Below, one piece after another: positions 1 through 8,712 of a stretch of 64,000 nucleotides of DNA. Source of the DNA: Acidimicrobium ferrooxidans DSM 10331 (lineage in GTDB: Bacteria > Actinomycetota > Acidimicrobiia > Acidimicrobiales > Acidimicrobiaceae); contig NC_013124.1 in NCBI RefSeq assembly GCF_000023265.1, positions 1,492,001 through 1,556,000 of the forward strand, in the 5' to 3' direction. A program made the translations under genes and the position numbers. The notes under the pieces are model-generated. The model was not told the origin of the DNA. It searched no databases and saw only the letters and a program-made list of their open reading frames with translations. The first letter of the stretch is position 1, and every line of letters starts with the position of its first letter.

Positions 1-2
1 CG

Positions 3-458
3 GCGAAGTTCCGTAACCTGCTCATCCAGATGGCCGCGAACACCGGAATCACGGTTGTCGCCGTCGATCCGGCCTACACCAGTAGGTGGGGCGCCGAACA
101 CTGGCTCGGCGCCCTCCAGGAAACCTTCATCGATATCTCGGGCCACCATGCGGCGGCCCTGGTCATCGGAAGACGTGGACTTGGACAGCGAGCACGACGA
201 AAGACGAGGTGTGACTTGACCCGAGCAGAGCATCGGGAAGAGAGAGCTACCCGCCCGGTCGTGGGGGCCACGGGTGACGGGGGACCATCACTCCTGTCCA
301 GGCAGCGCATGAGGGGACTTGGGACCCGAGAGGCCAGAGGGCAGCCACAGACGTGGCAGAAGACCCGAAGGGCCGACCGGACCACCCCGGTTACCCAGGT
401 GGCCCAAGACCGTTCGGGGCCACCCACGAAGCGGGACAGAGTTTCGCTGAGTGTCTAG
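3..458 (+). CDS. TnpB-like (IS605 OrfB) protein, C-terminal part
   Basis: The window opens inside this gene; the frame is open from base 3, so the N-terminus lies upstream. The residues VDPAYTSRWGAEHW followed by SGHHAAALVIGRR match the end of the RuvC-like domain of actinobacterial IS605-family OrfB/TnpB proteins, which are RNA-guided nucleases in the characterised members. As I remember the related Streptomyces proteins, the last block reads RHDAAA, where the aspartate is the third RuvC catalytic residue. Here it reads GHHAAA, with codon CAT at 147-149. The basic tail after this block has no recognisable domain. No TnpA partner is visible. Family assignment is fairly sure; loss of activity is inference. 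Confidence 0.75.
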   Translation, partial: AKFRNLLIQMAANTGITVVAVDPAYTSRWGAEHWLGALQETFIDISGHHAAALVIGRRGLGQRARRKTRCDLTRAEHREERATRPVVGATGDGGPSLLSRQRMRGLGTREARGQPQTWQKTRRADRTTPVTQVAQDRSGPPTKRDRVSLSV

Positions 459-552
459 GAACGGTGAGGAGATGTTCACGATGAACAGCCCGCACTGGCA
501 TCATCACAGCACCACGGTGGGGAGCACACTCGACGGCTTTCTCGTGACTCCA

Positions 553-572
553 CCCCCGCCTGAAGGCGGGGG
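553..572 (+). terminator. GC-rich hairpin downstream of the TnpB-like gene
   Basis: Perfect 8-bp stem (CCCCCGCC / GGCGGGGG) with a TGAA loop, about 95 bases after the tnpB-like stop. There is no T-tract. It could be a terminator, or the structured right end of the IS605-type element, where TnpB guide RNAs (omega RNAs) usually finish. The sequence between stop and hairpin carries no other gene. Confidence 0.5.
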
Positions 573-738
573 CTTCGGGTGCGCTGTTCACGCACCTGCG
601 GTTCCTACCATGGCAGGAACCTTCGCGGAAACGCCGACCGCCTTGCGACGATCGCGAACACTCGAACCTTGCTAGAGTCAGTGGTCACTGGCCACCTTGG
701 CCGATGCTGCGGCGCGCGGCCGCAGAAGGGGGTTGGCG

Positions 739-1941
739 ATGCCTTCCTGGTTTCCATGGCTTCGGCGTCGGCGGCCCGCCGCACCGCAAGTATCCGCACA
801 GACATCCCGTCCTCAGTGGCAGCGTGTGGGCACACCCTCAACCGATGGGCGTGCCTCGCGACCGTCACCACAACAGGTGCTCGCCCTCCAACGGCAGCTC
901 GGCAATCGCACGACGAGCATGCTTGTCGACAACTCCGGATCGGCGCCGGGTGGGAACTACAACAACACCGAGAACCAGCCTCTCTACGAGGACCTACGCC
1001 ATGTGGTCGGCGAGGGGCAACAGCACGAGGCGCCGGGTGGGAACTACAACAACACCGAGAACCAGCCTCTCTACGAGGACCTACGCCATGTGGTCGGCGA
1101 GGGGCAACAGCACGAGGCGCCGGGTGGGAACTACAACAACACCCAATCGTCACCTTCGCAGTCCCGCGCACCAAGCTACGGCAATGACATCAACGAGTTG
1201 CTCGCAACAGTATCAAGCAGGCCGCCGTCGGTGGAGGCCCAAGAGAAGGCAACCTCCCTATGGGCCCTTGACGCACACCTGCGTGCCAAGCACGGCCTCG
1301 CACCAGCTTTCCCCTCGACGAAGCAGCTCGCCATGCGCGAGTTCACCACGACGAAGTACCTCACGCCGCTCGAGTCGCAGTCGAAGACCCTCGCGTTTCG
1401 CGGTGGCCTGCTCATGCGCCGTGTCGCCCCGGGCCCCGACCAGCCACCGGGTAAGTGGCAACTCGAGCCCTATGACACCACGGACATCCAGAACACGATG
1501 CATGGCAACGAGTCTGAGCGAGGCCAAGCCCTCTACGTCCTCTCCCAAGGTGGCACGCTGCTCTCGGCACCGGGCAAGGTACAGGAGACGCATCACTCCA
1601 CGCTCCTCGCAGGCACTGAGGTGGCAGGGGCTGGCATGATGCGAGTCGAGAACGGCAAGATCCGCTCGATCTCCAACGCGAGCGGGCACTACCGTCCCAC
1701 GGCCGACTACTTGCGCAACGTTTTCAAGGTATTCGAGCGCAACCACGTCAATCTCGACGAGATCGAAGTCGAGGAAGCCCTCAACTCCACCTGCAATCGA
1801 TCTCACCTGAACGGTCATCGCCGCAACTGGGCATCGGCGACGGAATGGCTCGCCTTCCACGACGAACCGGCCGAGGACACGCAAGGTCCACCGCCACAGT
1901 CGATCGGTTACCAGTCGTCCGCACCGCCCTCAGACGAGTAG
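739..1941 (+). CDS. Repeat-containing protein with LQRQLGNR motif and SGHYRP block; possible effector
   Basis: About 400 residues starting at ATG 739, chosen because AGAAGGGGG lies just upstream; an in-frame TTG at 697 lacks this. Residues ~1-20 are basic (PWLRRRRPAAP). Near residue 50 is VLALQRQLGNR, resembling the short LQR..GNR motif seen in proteins linked to extracellular contractile injection systems and in polymorphic toxin-like proteins. Then come two identical 29-residue repeats (APGGNYNNTENQPLYEDLRH...) and a partial third. The C-terminal ~200 residues contain HHSTLLAGTEVAGAGMMRV and, after it, SGHYRP, a block I recall from predicted bacterial effectors of unknown activity. No signal peptide or membrane segment is evident, and no injection-system genes are in the window. 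Effector role is inference. Confidence 0.6.
   Translation: MPSWFPWLRRRRPAAPQVSAQTSRPQWQRVGTPSTDGRASRPSPQQVLALQRQLGNRTTSMLVDNSGSAPGGNYNNTENQPLYEDLRHVVGEGQQHEAPGGNYNNTENQPLYEDLRHVVGEGQQHEAPGGNYNNTQSSPSQSRAPSYGNDINELLATVSSRPPSVEAQEKATSLWALDAHLRAKHGLAPAFPSTKQLAMREFTTTKYLTPLESQSKTLAFRGGLLMRRVAPGPDQPPGKWQLEPYDTTDIQNTMHGNESERGQALYVLSQGGTLLSAPGKVQETHHSTLLAGTEVAGAGMMRVENGKIRSISNASGHYRPTADYLRNVFKVFERNHVNLDEIEVEEALNSTCNRSHLNGHRRNWASATEWLAFHDEPAEDTQGPPPQSIGYQSSAPPSDE
943..1143 (+). repeat. 87-bp in-frame tandem repeat (2 full copies plus a part)
   Basis: Units begin at 943, 1030 and 1117. The first two are identical over 87 bases and the third stops after about 27. Each encodes 29 residues beginning APGGNYNNT. 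Perfect nucleotide identity suggests recent duplication and possible copy-number change without breaking the frame. Confidence 0.95.
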
Positions 1942-1947
1942 ACCCGG

Positions 1948-2859
1948 CTACAGCTCGGGGCTGTCGCCGTCCACGGTGCGCGAGCCGAAGTTACGCGGCC
2001 AGAGACGCTCGCGTTCGTCCCGATGACGGTGAGCGCTCCGCTGCCAGAGCTCGATCCAGCTCCGTCCTTCTGGAACGAACGTACCCTTCGTCCGGCGCGC
2101 TTCCCAGAAATCCGTTGCAGCCTCGCGACCGGCAAGCGCGAGAGCATCGGCGATCCGAGCGGTGAACGCACCGGGACGCTCTCCCTCGCGCGCCGTGAGT
2201 GGTTCTCCAACGACGATGGTCGTCGAGCCCGGTCGCAGGCGGCGTTGTCCCTTGCCGAGGATCTCCCACGTGCCATCGATGAACAACGGCACGACCGGTC
2301 GTCCTGTTCGCAGCGCCACTTGTGCTGCTCCAGCCTTCGGCTCCTGTGGCAGGCCATCGGGAGTTCTCCCGCCCTCGGGGAACAGAAGGAGATTCCAGCC
2401 CTCCTCGACGAGCTGCTCGGCGAGTTCGGCTGAGCGCCGAGAGACTCGCTGCCGCTCGATGGGGATCGCACCGAGCACCAGGGCGGAGGCGAACGCCTTC
2501 GAGGGACGATCGAAGAAGTAGTCCGCTCCCGCACCCACGACGGTCCGATGCCGCACCCTCGCCGGCAGAACCGACAGCACGACCGGGGTGTCGAGGTGAC
2601 TCTGGTGGTTCGCCACGAACACGACCGGCTCATCCAAGGCGTCGAGAACCTCGCCCGCAATGAGACGAGGACGCGCGATGGCTCGCACCCCAGGTAACAC
2701 CACCCCATCGAGCAAGACGGCGCGAGCGACCCGCACCGAGTCCCGCCGGGCAAAGGACGTGTCGAACTCCACGCCCGTCCGCGCAGTTCGATCAAACGGA
2801 AGCTGCCCAGGCGGGCTCGGAGCTCGTACGACGAAGCGGACGGAAGCGGGCAGCTTCAC
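1948..2859 (-). CDS. 1-acyl-glycerol-3-phosphate acyltransferase family protein (PlsC-like)
   Basis: 303 residues. It has the acyltransferase motif NHQSHLD (NHx4D, around residue 85) and the downstream FPEGGRT block, so it should transfer an acyl group from acyl-CoA or acyl-ACP to a hydroxyl acceptor at the membrane. The start overlaps the stop of the LarA-like gene by 4 nt, and it is the last gene of a four-gene overlapping operon. Next to a fatty-acyl reductase and an alcohol dehydrogenase, its acceptor may be a long-chain alcohol or glycerophospholipid rather than lysophosphatidate; that is inference. Family certain, substrate unknown. Confidence 0.88.
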   Translation of the reverse strand: MKLPASVRFVVRAPSPPGQLPFDRTARTGVEFDTSFARRDSVRVARAVLLDGVVLPGVRAIARPRLIAGEVLDALDEPVVFVANHQSHLDTPVVLSVLPARVRHRTVVGAGADYFFDRPSKAFASALVLGAIPIERQRVSRRSAELAEQLVEEGWNLLLFPEGGRTPDGLPQEPKAGAAQVALRTGRPVVPLFIDGTWEILGKGQRRLRPGSTTIVVGEPLTAREGERPGAFTARIADALALAGREAATDFWEARRTKGTFVPEGRSWIELWQRSAHRHRDERERLWPRNFGSRTVDGDSPEL

Positions 2860-4454
2860 CGCTGTCCCTCCGATACGTCGGCCATGACCAGCGGCGGACT
2901 GTGCAGGTGGGTGATCGATGGGTTGGGGCCGACGATCGACCGCGCCATCTCCAGAGCATCGTCGAGGGTGCTCGCCGCCTGGAAACCGAGGCGACGAGCT
3001 GTCTTCGGATCACCGCCGAGAATGATCACGCCGCCAAGGTGGTCGAGGGCATGTGCGCCCCAATACCACATGTAGAACGGGTGCACGCCGTGGTAGGCGT
3101 TCTGCGTCCGATACAAATGGATGTACCAGGGGTCCCGCGCAAAGCTCTCCTCGTACTTTGCCTCGATCACGAGGGGATCCGTCGTCTCGGAGAGCACCTG
3201 GTCATAGAAGTCGATGTAGCTCGGGTGGAACGCTGGATCGAACTCGGGCCTCGTCGGATGCGCCATGATCAAGACTCCGCCACGACGAACCAAGGGACGG
3301 CCTCGATACATGTTGAAGAGATAGCCAAGTCCTAGGCAGTAGACGAGGATGGGGTTCATGATCGAGTTCACGTTGTAGGGCCCGACGAAGGGAAGGCCCA
3401 TGGTCAAGATGTCAGCCTGCCCCTCGACGGGCACGAGCTGCTGGCGATAGACCCGCTCGATGGTCTGCTCGTGCACCGCCTCGACCTCACCGGCGGCGAC
3501 GCCCGTCAAACCGTAGGGCGATCGAACGCGATGGAAGATCTCCCGCGCGAGATGCGGCGGAGTGCGTCGCAAGGACTCGGCGACGGCGACGTAGCTCGCT
3601 CGATCGCGAAGGTCCCACTCCCACTCCCGTCGATTGAGGAACCGAAACGACGATGGAAAGGTGTTGGTGTTCAGCGTGGTCTCGATCTGGAAAATACGTA
3701 TGCCGCTACGGGCGATGAGACGGCCCATGCGCCAGTTGGAGGAGTGCAGCTGGGAGTTGTGTCGGTCCATGAACGACCGCGAGTGCACCATCGTCGTGAC
3801 GTTGTGATGATGGCGGATGGAGTCGTAGCTCGCAAGCCCAGTTGCAACACTCTTGTGGCCCCCATCCATGGAGACGAGGTTGATATTGACGTACACGAGC
3901 AAGTCGCTCTCGACCGCACGGCGATTGAGCTCGACCAGCTCTCCCTCGTCGGTATGGCCGACGACGACCATGTTGGCCTTGTCTTCGGCATCGTGCTGGG
4001 TGATCATCCCACGCGGTGCAAGCGCATCGTAGACCCGACGACCGAGGGCATGTCGAAGTTCCGACTCCGTCATACGCCGATGCAAGGCCAGAGCCGCGAC
4101 GAGCTGGATATCCTCGACCCCCTTGGCGGCGGCGAGCTCGAGAACCTCCTCAATGACGAGGCTGCGGACATCGGGGGCAGCCATCTGCGGCAGCGGGAGC
4201 GACACGTCGTCGAAGGCGATCGTCAGTCGCATCCCCGGAAAGAGCAGCGCTTCGAGCGGCTCGGCATCGATCGGGTGCGCCAGCGCATCGCGAATCGCCG
4301 CACGAGCGTCTCGAACTGCCGGCAGCGGATCCGGAGGATACACCACCCGTGATCCCGCAGGGAGCCGCTCCAGCCGGAAACCCTCCCCATACCAGAACAG
4401 GGTCGGGGGCGTCGCTCGGTCTACTTCGAGTACGAAGCCAGGTCGATATGCCAC
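2856..4454 (-). CDS. LarA-like (DUF2088, nickel-pincer racemase family) protein
   Basis: 532 residues from a GTG directly after the stop of the upstream dehydrogenase. It resembles the LarA lactate racemase fold. LALHRRMT contains His125 and ITQHDAED contains His154. GGHKSVATG contains Lys201, matching the lysine that anchors the nickel-pincer cofactor in LarA, and HHHN follows. It is about 100 residues longer than LarA. LarA homologues racemise or epimerise 2-hydroxyacids. No LarB/LarC/LarE cofactor genes lie in the window. Its place between an alcohol dehydrogenase and an acyltransferase suggests action on a hydroxy-acyl lipid intermediate; that is inference. Confidence 0.75.
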   Translation of the reverse strand: MAYRPGFVLEVDRATPPTLFWYGEGFRLERLPAGSRVVYPPDPLPAVRDARAAIRDALAHPIDAEPLEALLFPGMRLTIAFDDVSLPLPQMAAPDVRSLVIEEVLELAAAKGVEDIQLVAALALHRRMTESELRHALGRRVYDALAPRGMITQHDAEDKANMVVVGHTDEGELVELNRRAVESDLLVYVNINLVSMDGGHKSVATGLASYDSIRHHHNVTTMVHSRSFMDRHNSQLHSSNWRMGRLIARSGIRIFQIETTLNTNTFPSSFRFLNRREWEWDLRDRASYVAVAESLRRTPPHLAREIFHRVRSPYGLTGVAAGEVEAVHEQTIERVYRQQLVPVEGQADILTMGLPFVGPYNVNSIMNPILVYCLGLGYLFNMYRGRPLVRRGGVLIMAHPTRPEFDPAFHPSYIDFYDQVLSETTDPLVIEAKYEESFARDPWYIHLYRTQNAYHGVHPFYMWYWGAHALDHLGGVIILGGDPKTARRLGFQAASTLDDALEMARSIVGPNPSITHLHSPPLVMADVSEGQR

Positions 4455-5657
4455 TTAGCGTGCCTTCCTTTGGTGAAGATCGAAGACGACCTTGATTGCA
4501 TCGGCGCGACCCCCTTCCCGAGCCTTCGCGATGGCCGTGACGTAGTCGCGCAGGCCATAGCGATGGGTCACGAGTCGTCCGAGGCCAAGGTCCGCGGCGA
4601 GACCCATCGCCAGATCGAACGTGCGTACCGGACCGGCGACTCGTCCCAAGGACTGGGCGATGTCGGGTTCGAGCACCTCGGTGCCGTAGGCGTATGCGCC
4701 GATCAGTCGCACCTCCCGGTGCCACAAGGGTGCGAGATCGAGACGTTGGGGCGACGGCATGCCCGCCACGATCACCTCGCCACCCGGTCGGACCGACTCG
4801 ATCGCGAGCTGGATCGAACTGGCAGAGCCCACCGCATCGATGACGGCATCGAAACCGTCGCCGAGGAAGCGCCCTGCTCGCAGTGTTCCTCGCAGACGAC
4901 GTGCCCGCTCTGGTAGCTCGCGCTCAGTCACGACACGATCCGCACCGAACGCGCTCGCGAGCTCACGTTGGAGCGGGTAGCGTGCGACGCTCGTCACGCT
5001 GGCAAAGCTCTGCAGCCGAGCGGCGACGGCCGTCGCGACAAGGCCCACGGTGCCAGCACCGATCACCGCCACATGCCCGTCACGCCGACCGACGCTCAAG
5101 ACGGTATGGAGACCACACGCCAGTGGCTCGACCATCACGGCGTCCGCATCGTCGACCTCGTCAGGAACCGCGTGCAACGTGGCCTCGTGCGCCACGAACT
5201 CGCTCGCCCAACCACCCCCGGTCGAGGCACAGTAGCCGGTCTGGATGCCCGGCTCGAGATCGCCGACCGCGATCGACGCACAGCGCTGCGTTTCACCTCG
5301 TTGGCACGCGTCACACAGCGGCACGCCCCGCACGGCACACGTCAACGCCGGCTCGACGACCCACCGACCCGATCGACCCTCCGCGTCAACGACGACTTCG
5401 TGCCCCGGGATGAAGGGCAGCGAGACGAGAGGCTCGAAGTAGCGCGACGTCTCGAAGAACACCGATGCGAGGTCTGACCCACAGATCCCGGCAAGCCGGG
5501 GCCGTACGCGCACCCAGTTGGGCCCAGGAAGCTCCGGCGGGTCGACGTCAACCAACGCGAGTGGGCCGCTCTCGATCGCCCGTCGCGTCGAGGATCCAGC
5601 GAGCAGACGAGCCGCCGCGAACCGCGCTGGCCGACGTTCGACCTGCAACGCCCTCAT
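4455..5657 (-). CDS. Zinc-dependent alcohol dehydrogenase (MDR family)
   Basis: About 400 residues. The start is taken at the ATG overlapping the upstream TGA (ATGA); a longer frame upstream lies inside the neighbour. AGICGSD and PGHE are the catalytic-zinc region, and CDACQRGETQRC is the structural-zinc loop. A Rossmann fold with GAGTVGLVA binds NAD(P). It should oxidise or reduce an alcohol/aldehyde pair. Being directly coupled to a fatty-acyl reductase, the natural substrate may be a long-chain alcohol or aldehyde. The stop TAA abuts the GTG of the LarA-like gene. Confidence 0.87.
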   Translation of the reverse strand: MRALQVERRPARFAAARLLAGSSTRRAIESGPLALVDVDPPELPGPNWVRVRPRLAGICGSDLASVFFETSRYFEPLVSLPFIPGHEVVVDAEGRSGRWVVEPALTCAVRGVPLCDACQRGETQRCASIAVGDLEPGIQTGYCASTGGGWASEFVAHEATLHAVPDEVDDADAVMVEPLACGLHTVLSVGRRDGHVAVIGAGTVGLVATAVAARLQSFASVTSVARYPLQRELASAFGADRVVTERELPERARRLRGTLRAGRFLGDGFDAVIDAVGSASSIQLAIESVRPGGEVIVAGMPSPQRLDLAPLWHREVRLIGAYAYGTEVLEPDIAQSLGRVAGPVRTFDLAMGLAADLGLGRLVTHRYGLRDYVTAIAKAREGGRADAIKVVFDLHQRKAR

Positions 5658-7966
5658 CGACGACCTCCGATGGGCAGCATGAGCGACGGGAACCCAGAGG
5701 CACGTTCCCACTCCTCGATGAGCCAACCCCGCCGCTTGGCAAGCGCGCGCAGCTTCGCATCCGGATTCACCGCGACCGCCGTACCCGCTGCTTCGAGCAT
5801 GGGCAGATCACTGGTGGAGTCTGCGTAGGCGATCGTGTCAGCGAGCGGGATCTCGTAGCGGGCCGCGAGCTGACGCACGAGGTCGGCTCGTGCCTCCCCA
5901 ATGGGCAGCGTCCCGGGCACCGTACCACTTAAGCGGCCGTTCCTCTCAGGCATGTCCAGGGCGATGAGCTCGTCGAACAGCGGGCGGAACGGCTCCATCG
6001 CAAAGCGCAGCGCACCGGTGACGCCGACCGTCACATGACCGGCGGCACGATGTTGCCGCACTCTGGCGAGGCCCTCCGGGAACGTCTTGCGCAGGAGGTA
6101 GCCCGTCATGAGATCCGGAGCCAGCTTGGCAAGCTCGGCAGGATCCGCATCGCGGTAACGACGATAGAAGTACCGGAGGAAGTCGGAGCGGTCGCGGCCG
6201 TCGAGCCGCAACAGCTTCGGCGCCTCGGCGAGCAGGCTCGCGACGAGCCCGAACCGATCCACGGGGCGCAGCGCACTGGTCGCGACGAAGGCGAACGAGT
6301 CCACCACGTTCGCTGCGACCAAGGTGTTCTCGAGATCGAACACGGCCAGGCGTCGCCCGCGCAGCAGACCCTCGCGTAGGCGGTCGTCTCGGGAGCGTCG
6401 CGGACCGCGCCGGGGATTCGTGCGCGCGCGAGCGTGCTCGACCACGCTCGGCAGGTGGACGTCGAGGATGAAGTGCCGCCAATCGATGGCCGCCGGATCG
6501 ACGAGCACGCCGTCGTCAGCGCTCGCGAGGGAGACGAGTTCTACGAGCCGTTCGGACCCGTACATCGCCTCGCACTCGGCGTAGGCACCGTAGAGCTCGA
6601 CGTAGGAACGAGCCCGCTCGAGGGCGTCCTGCGTCTCGACGAGACCATCTTGGGCCGAGAGCATGGGACCGCGAAGCGGCAGCCGCCCCAGGAGGCCGAG
6701 CACCGCCCCGACGGCCCGCCTGGTGCGCTCGAGACGGCGTTCGACCTCCCCTCTGGCTGGGTAGGTCCACGAAGGTATCGCGATGGCTTGGCCCTTGTCG
6801 TCGTAGAGCGGGTGTTCGGCGAAGTACTGCCGGATGAGCGAGACCATCACCTCGTAACGAAGCGGGTTCCTCGTGCCCGAGGCCGCGTGGTAGTACGCCA
6901 TCGCCCGGGGGGGATGAGCAGCGGCGACGAGAACCGCGCCGACGACGAAGTCCACGGGGATCACGTCGACCACCGTCTCGGCCGACCCAGGGAAATCGCG
7001 CAGCAGCCCCCGCGCGAACGAGATGATGATGGGCTCCGCCATGCGGAACCCTCGAATCCAACCCGGTCGCGGCTCGGCGTAGCTCGACTCGATGATCGAG
7101 GGGCGCACGACCGACACCGGGGTGCGCTGACGGCGCTCCTCCAGGACGCGTTCCCCGAGCGCCTTCGTCATGGCGTAGGCGTCCGGCCATCCCAGGCTCT
7201 GCGCTCGCGCCCGACCCAGTTCGACCATACGCTCATGGACCCAGTCGCGTCGAAAGCGCTCGGTGCGTTCGGCCACGATCGCGACCCCCGCAGCCCCGAG
7301 CTCCGCCAGCGCCTTGCGACGGAACGTTTCGAGCCGCTCCGGCTCGCGAGAACGATGCTCCGTCTCTCGACGCAGAGCCCTGGCAGCCTCGACCTCCGCA
7401 CGCCAATCCACGTCCGGATAGTGCGGCTGCGTGCGGAGCGACGCCTCGGGTGCGTCACCCTTGCGCGAGCCGGCGACGTAGGCGGTCGAGATGGCGACGA
7501 AGTGGCCTGGCGCGAGATCGGCCTCGGCACGTGCCTGCTCGTACGCCTCGAGCACTCTCGCCGGCCCGAGCAGGTTGATCTCGACGGCAGCATCGAGTGT
7601 CGCGTCGAAGCTCACCGTCGCCGCGGAGTGGATCACGATGTCGGCTGCGCCAAGCACCGACCGTCCCGCAGGGTCGAGACCGAGACCATCACGGCCAACG
7701 TCACCCTCGACGAGCACGACCCGACGAGCAGCCATGTCCGCAAACGCATCCCGACCGAGCTCGGCTCGGAGTCGATCGAAGCAGCTGTTGCCAAGCAGCT
7801 CTCGACGGAGGCGCTCCTCGGCGCTCGTCGTACGACCGCGTCGAATCAAGACCGCAACACGAGTCTCCGGGAGCAACCGAAGAACGGACTCGACGATGGC
7901 CGTCCCGAGGAAGCCCGTCGCGCCCGTAAGGAAGATCAACCGACCCGCCAAGGACTCGCGCAACAC
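5654..7966 (-). CDS. Fused fatty acyl-CoA reductase (extended SDR) and HAD-IB domain protein
   Basis: 770 residues. The N-terminal two-thirds is a male-sterility/NAD-binding-4 type reductase: TGATGFLG near residue 15 binds the nucleotide, AISTAYVAG and YAMTK supply Ser/Tyr/Lys. Such enzymes reduce acyl-CoA to aldehyde or alcohol. The C-terminal part (from ~540) is a HAD-IB phosphatase-like domain with VFDLENT and YADSTSDLPM. Motif I has Asp-x-Glu where phosphoserine phosphatases have Asp-x-Asp, so its activity may differ. It is the first gene of the overlapped operon with the dehydrogenase, LarA-like protein and acyltransferase. Confidence 0.85.
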   Translation of the reverse strand: MLRESLAGRLIFLTGATGFLGTAIVESVLRLLPETRVAVLIRRGRTTSAEERLRRELLGNSCFDRLRAELGRDAFADMAARRVVLVEGDVGRDGLGLDPAGRSVLGAADIVIHSAATVSFDATLDAAVEINLLGPARVLEAYEQARAEADLAPGHFVAISTAYVAGSRKGDAPEASLRTQPHYPDVDWRAEVEAARALRRETEHRSREPERLETFRRKALAELGAAGVAIVAERTERFRRDWVHERMVELGRARAQSLGWPDAYAMTKALGERVLEERRQRTPVSVVRPSIIESSYAEPRPGWIRGFRMAEPIIISFARGLLRDFPGSAETVVDVIPVDFVVGAVLVAAAHPPRAMAYYHAASGTRNPLRYEVMVSLIRQYFAEHPLYDDKGQAIAIPSWTYPARGEVERRLERTRRAVGAVLGLLGRLPLRGPMLSAQDGLVETQDALERARSYVELYGAYAECEAMYGSERLVELVSLASADDGVLVDPAAIDWRHFILDVHLPSVVEHARARTNPRRGPRRSRDDRLREGLLRGRRLAVFDLENTLVAANVVDSFAFVATSALRPVDRFGLVASLLAEAPKLLRLDGRDRSDFLRYFYRRYRDADPAELAKLAPDLMTGYLLRKTFPEGLARVRQHRAAGHVTVGVTGALRFAMEPFRPLFDELIALDMPERNGRLSGTVPGTLPIGEARADLVRQLAARYEIPLADTIAYADSTSDLPMLEAAGTAVAVNPDAKLRALAKRRGWLIEEWERASGFPSLMLPIGGRR

Positions 7967-8024
7967 CCCGACCTAGCCTCCTCAAGCCCCCACCGTGGGG
8001 CTCATCAAGCCTACCTTCGGGCAC

Positions 8025-8549
8025 TCACGACGAGGACGTGCCCCGACGACGCACCGTCGCCCTGCGCTTGGGCGGGGTGTAGCGCTTCGATGCGGTTGTC
8101 GGCCGATGCGGCAACAAGGTCCCTTCTGTGGCGGCACCATCGCCAGTCTTGCCCTTGCCGCTGCGTCGTGCTTCACGAGCAGCTCGACGAGCAGCGACGA
8201 CCTCGGGATTGGCCTTGAAGCCGACGAAGACGCCCCACGCGAGGATCGGGAATGCGGCGATGACGAGGTTGCCCCAACCGGCGCCGATCGCGACGAGCAT
8301 CGCAAACCCACCCGCGATCCGTCGCCGGTCTCGCTGAATCATGATGGCCGTGATCGCCATCAAGACCAGCCCCTCGGCAAGAATGAACTCAGGGTTAGCG
8401 AGGATCCCGTGGCCCGTGAGCTTCACGTGGCCATCGAGGACTGGGATCCACAGCACCGTGTACACCACGGCCTCGATCAGCACGAGTGCGTAGCCGATCT
8501 GTCGTTCTCGACGAGAGAGTGGCATGGCACGGCGAAGGGCTGCGGTCAC
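8025..8549 (-). CDS. Small membrane protein with basic C-terminal tail
   Basis: About 174 residues from GTG 8549; an ATG 24 bases inside (MPLSRRERQ) is also possible. About four hydrophobic segments (IGYALVLIEAVVYTVLWI, ILAEGLVLMAITAIMI, AGGFAMLVAIGAG, NLVIAAFPILAWGVFVG) are followed by a ~65-residue Lys/Arg/Ser-rich cytoplasmic tail. I do not recognise the family beyond a general actinobacterial membrane protein. It precedes the lipid operon by 58 bp on the same strand and may or may not be co-transcribed. Confidence 0.65.
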   Translation of the reverse strand: MTAALRRAMPLSRRERQIGYALVLIEAVVYTVLWIPVLDGHVKLTGHGILANPEFILAEGLVLMAITAIMIQRDRRRIAGGFAMLVAIGAGWGNLVIAAFPILAWGVFVGFKANPEVVAARRAAREARRSGKGKTGDGAATEGTLLPHRPTTASKRYTPPKRRATVRRRGTSSS

Positions 8550-8712
8550 GGGACCAGTGTAGTGCTTGCTACTGCCCACACTTGGTCCCCGCGACCGCGG
8601 GCTACCGATCCGTCACCGAAGTGTGGCCCTTCCGTCGAGCGCGAGCAACCGCACCGTCACCCAGGGCTCTCACGCTGGAAGCGTCCCTGGAAGACGACAA
8701 CGGGAGGTCACT

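Noticed and set aside
6434-8218. Long plus-strand open frame of ~590 codons
   Set aside because: It is antisense to the acyl reductase gene, is rich in Arg/Pro/His, and has no domain or ribosome site.
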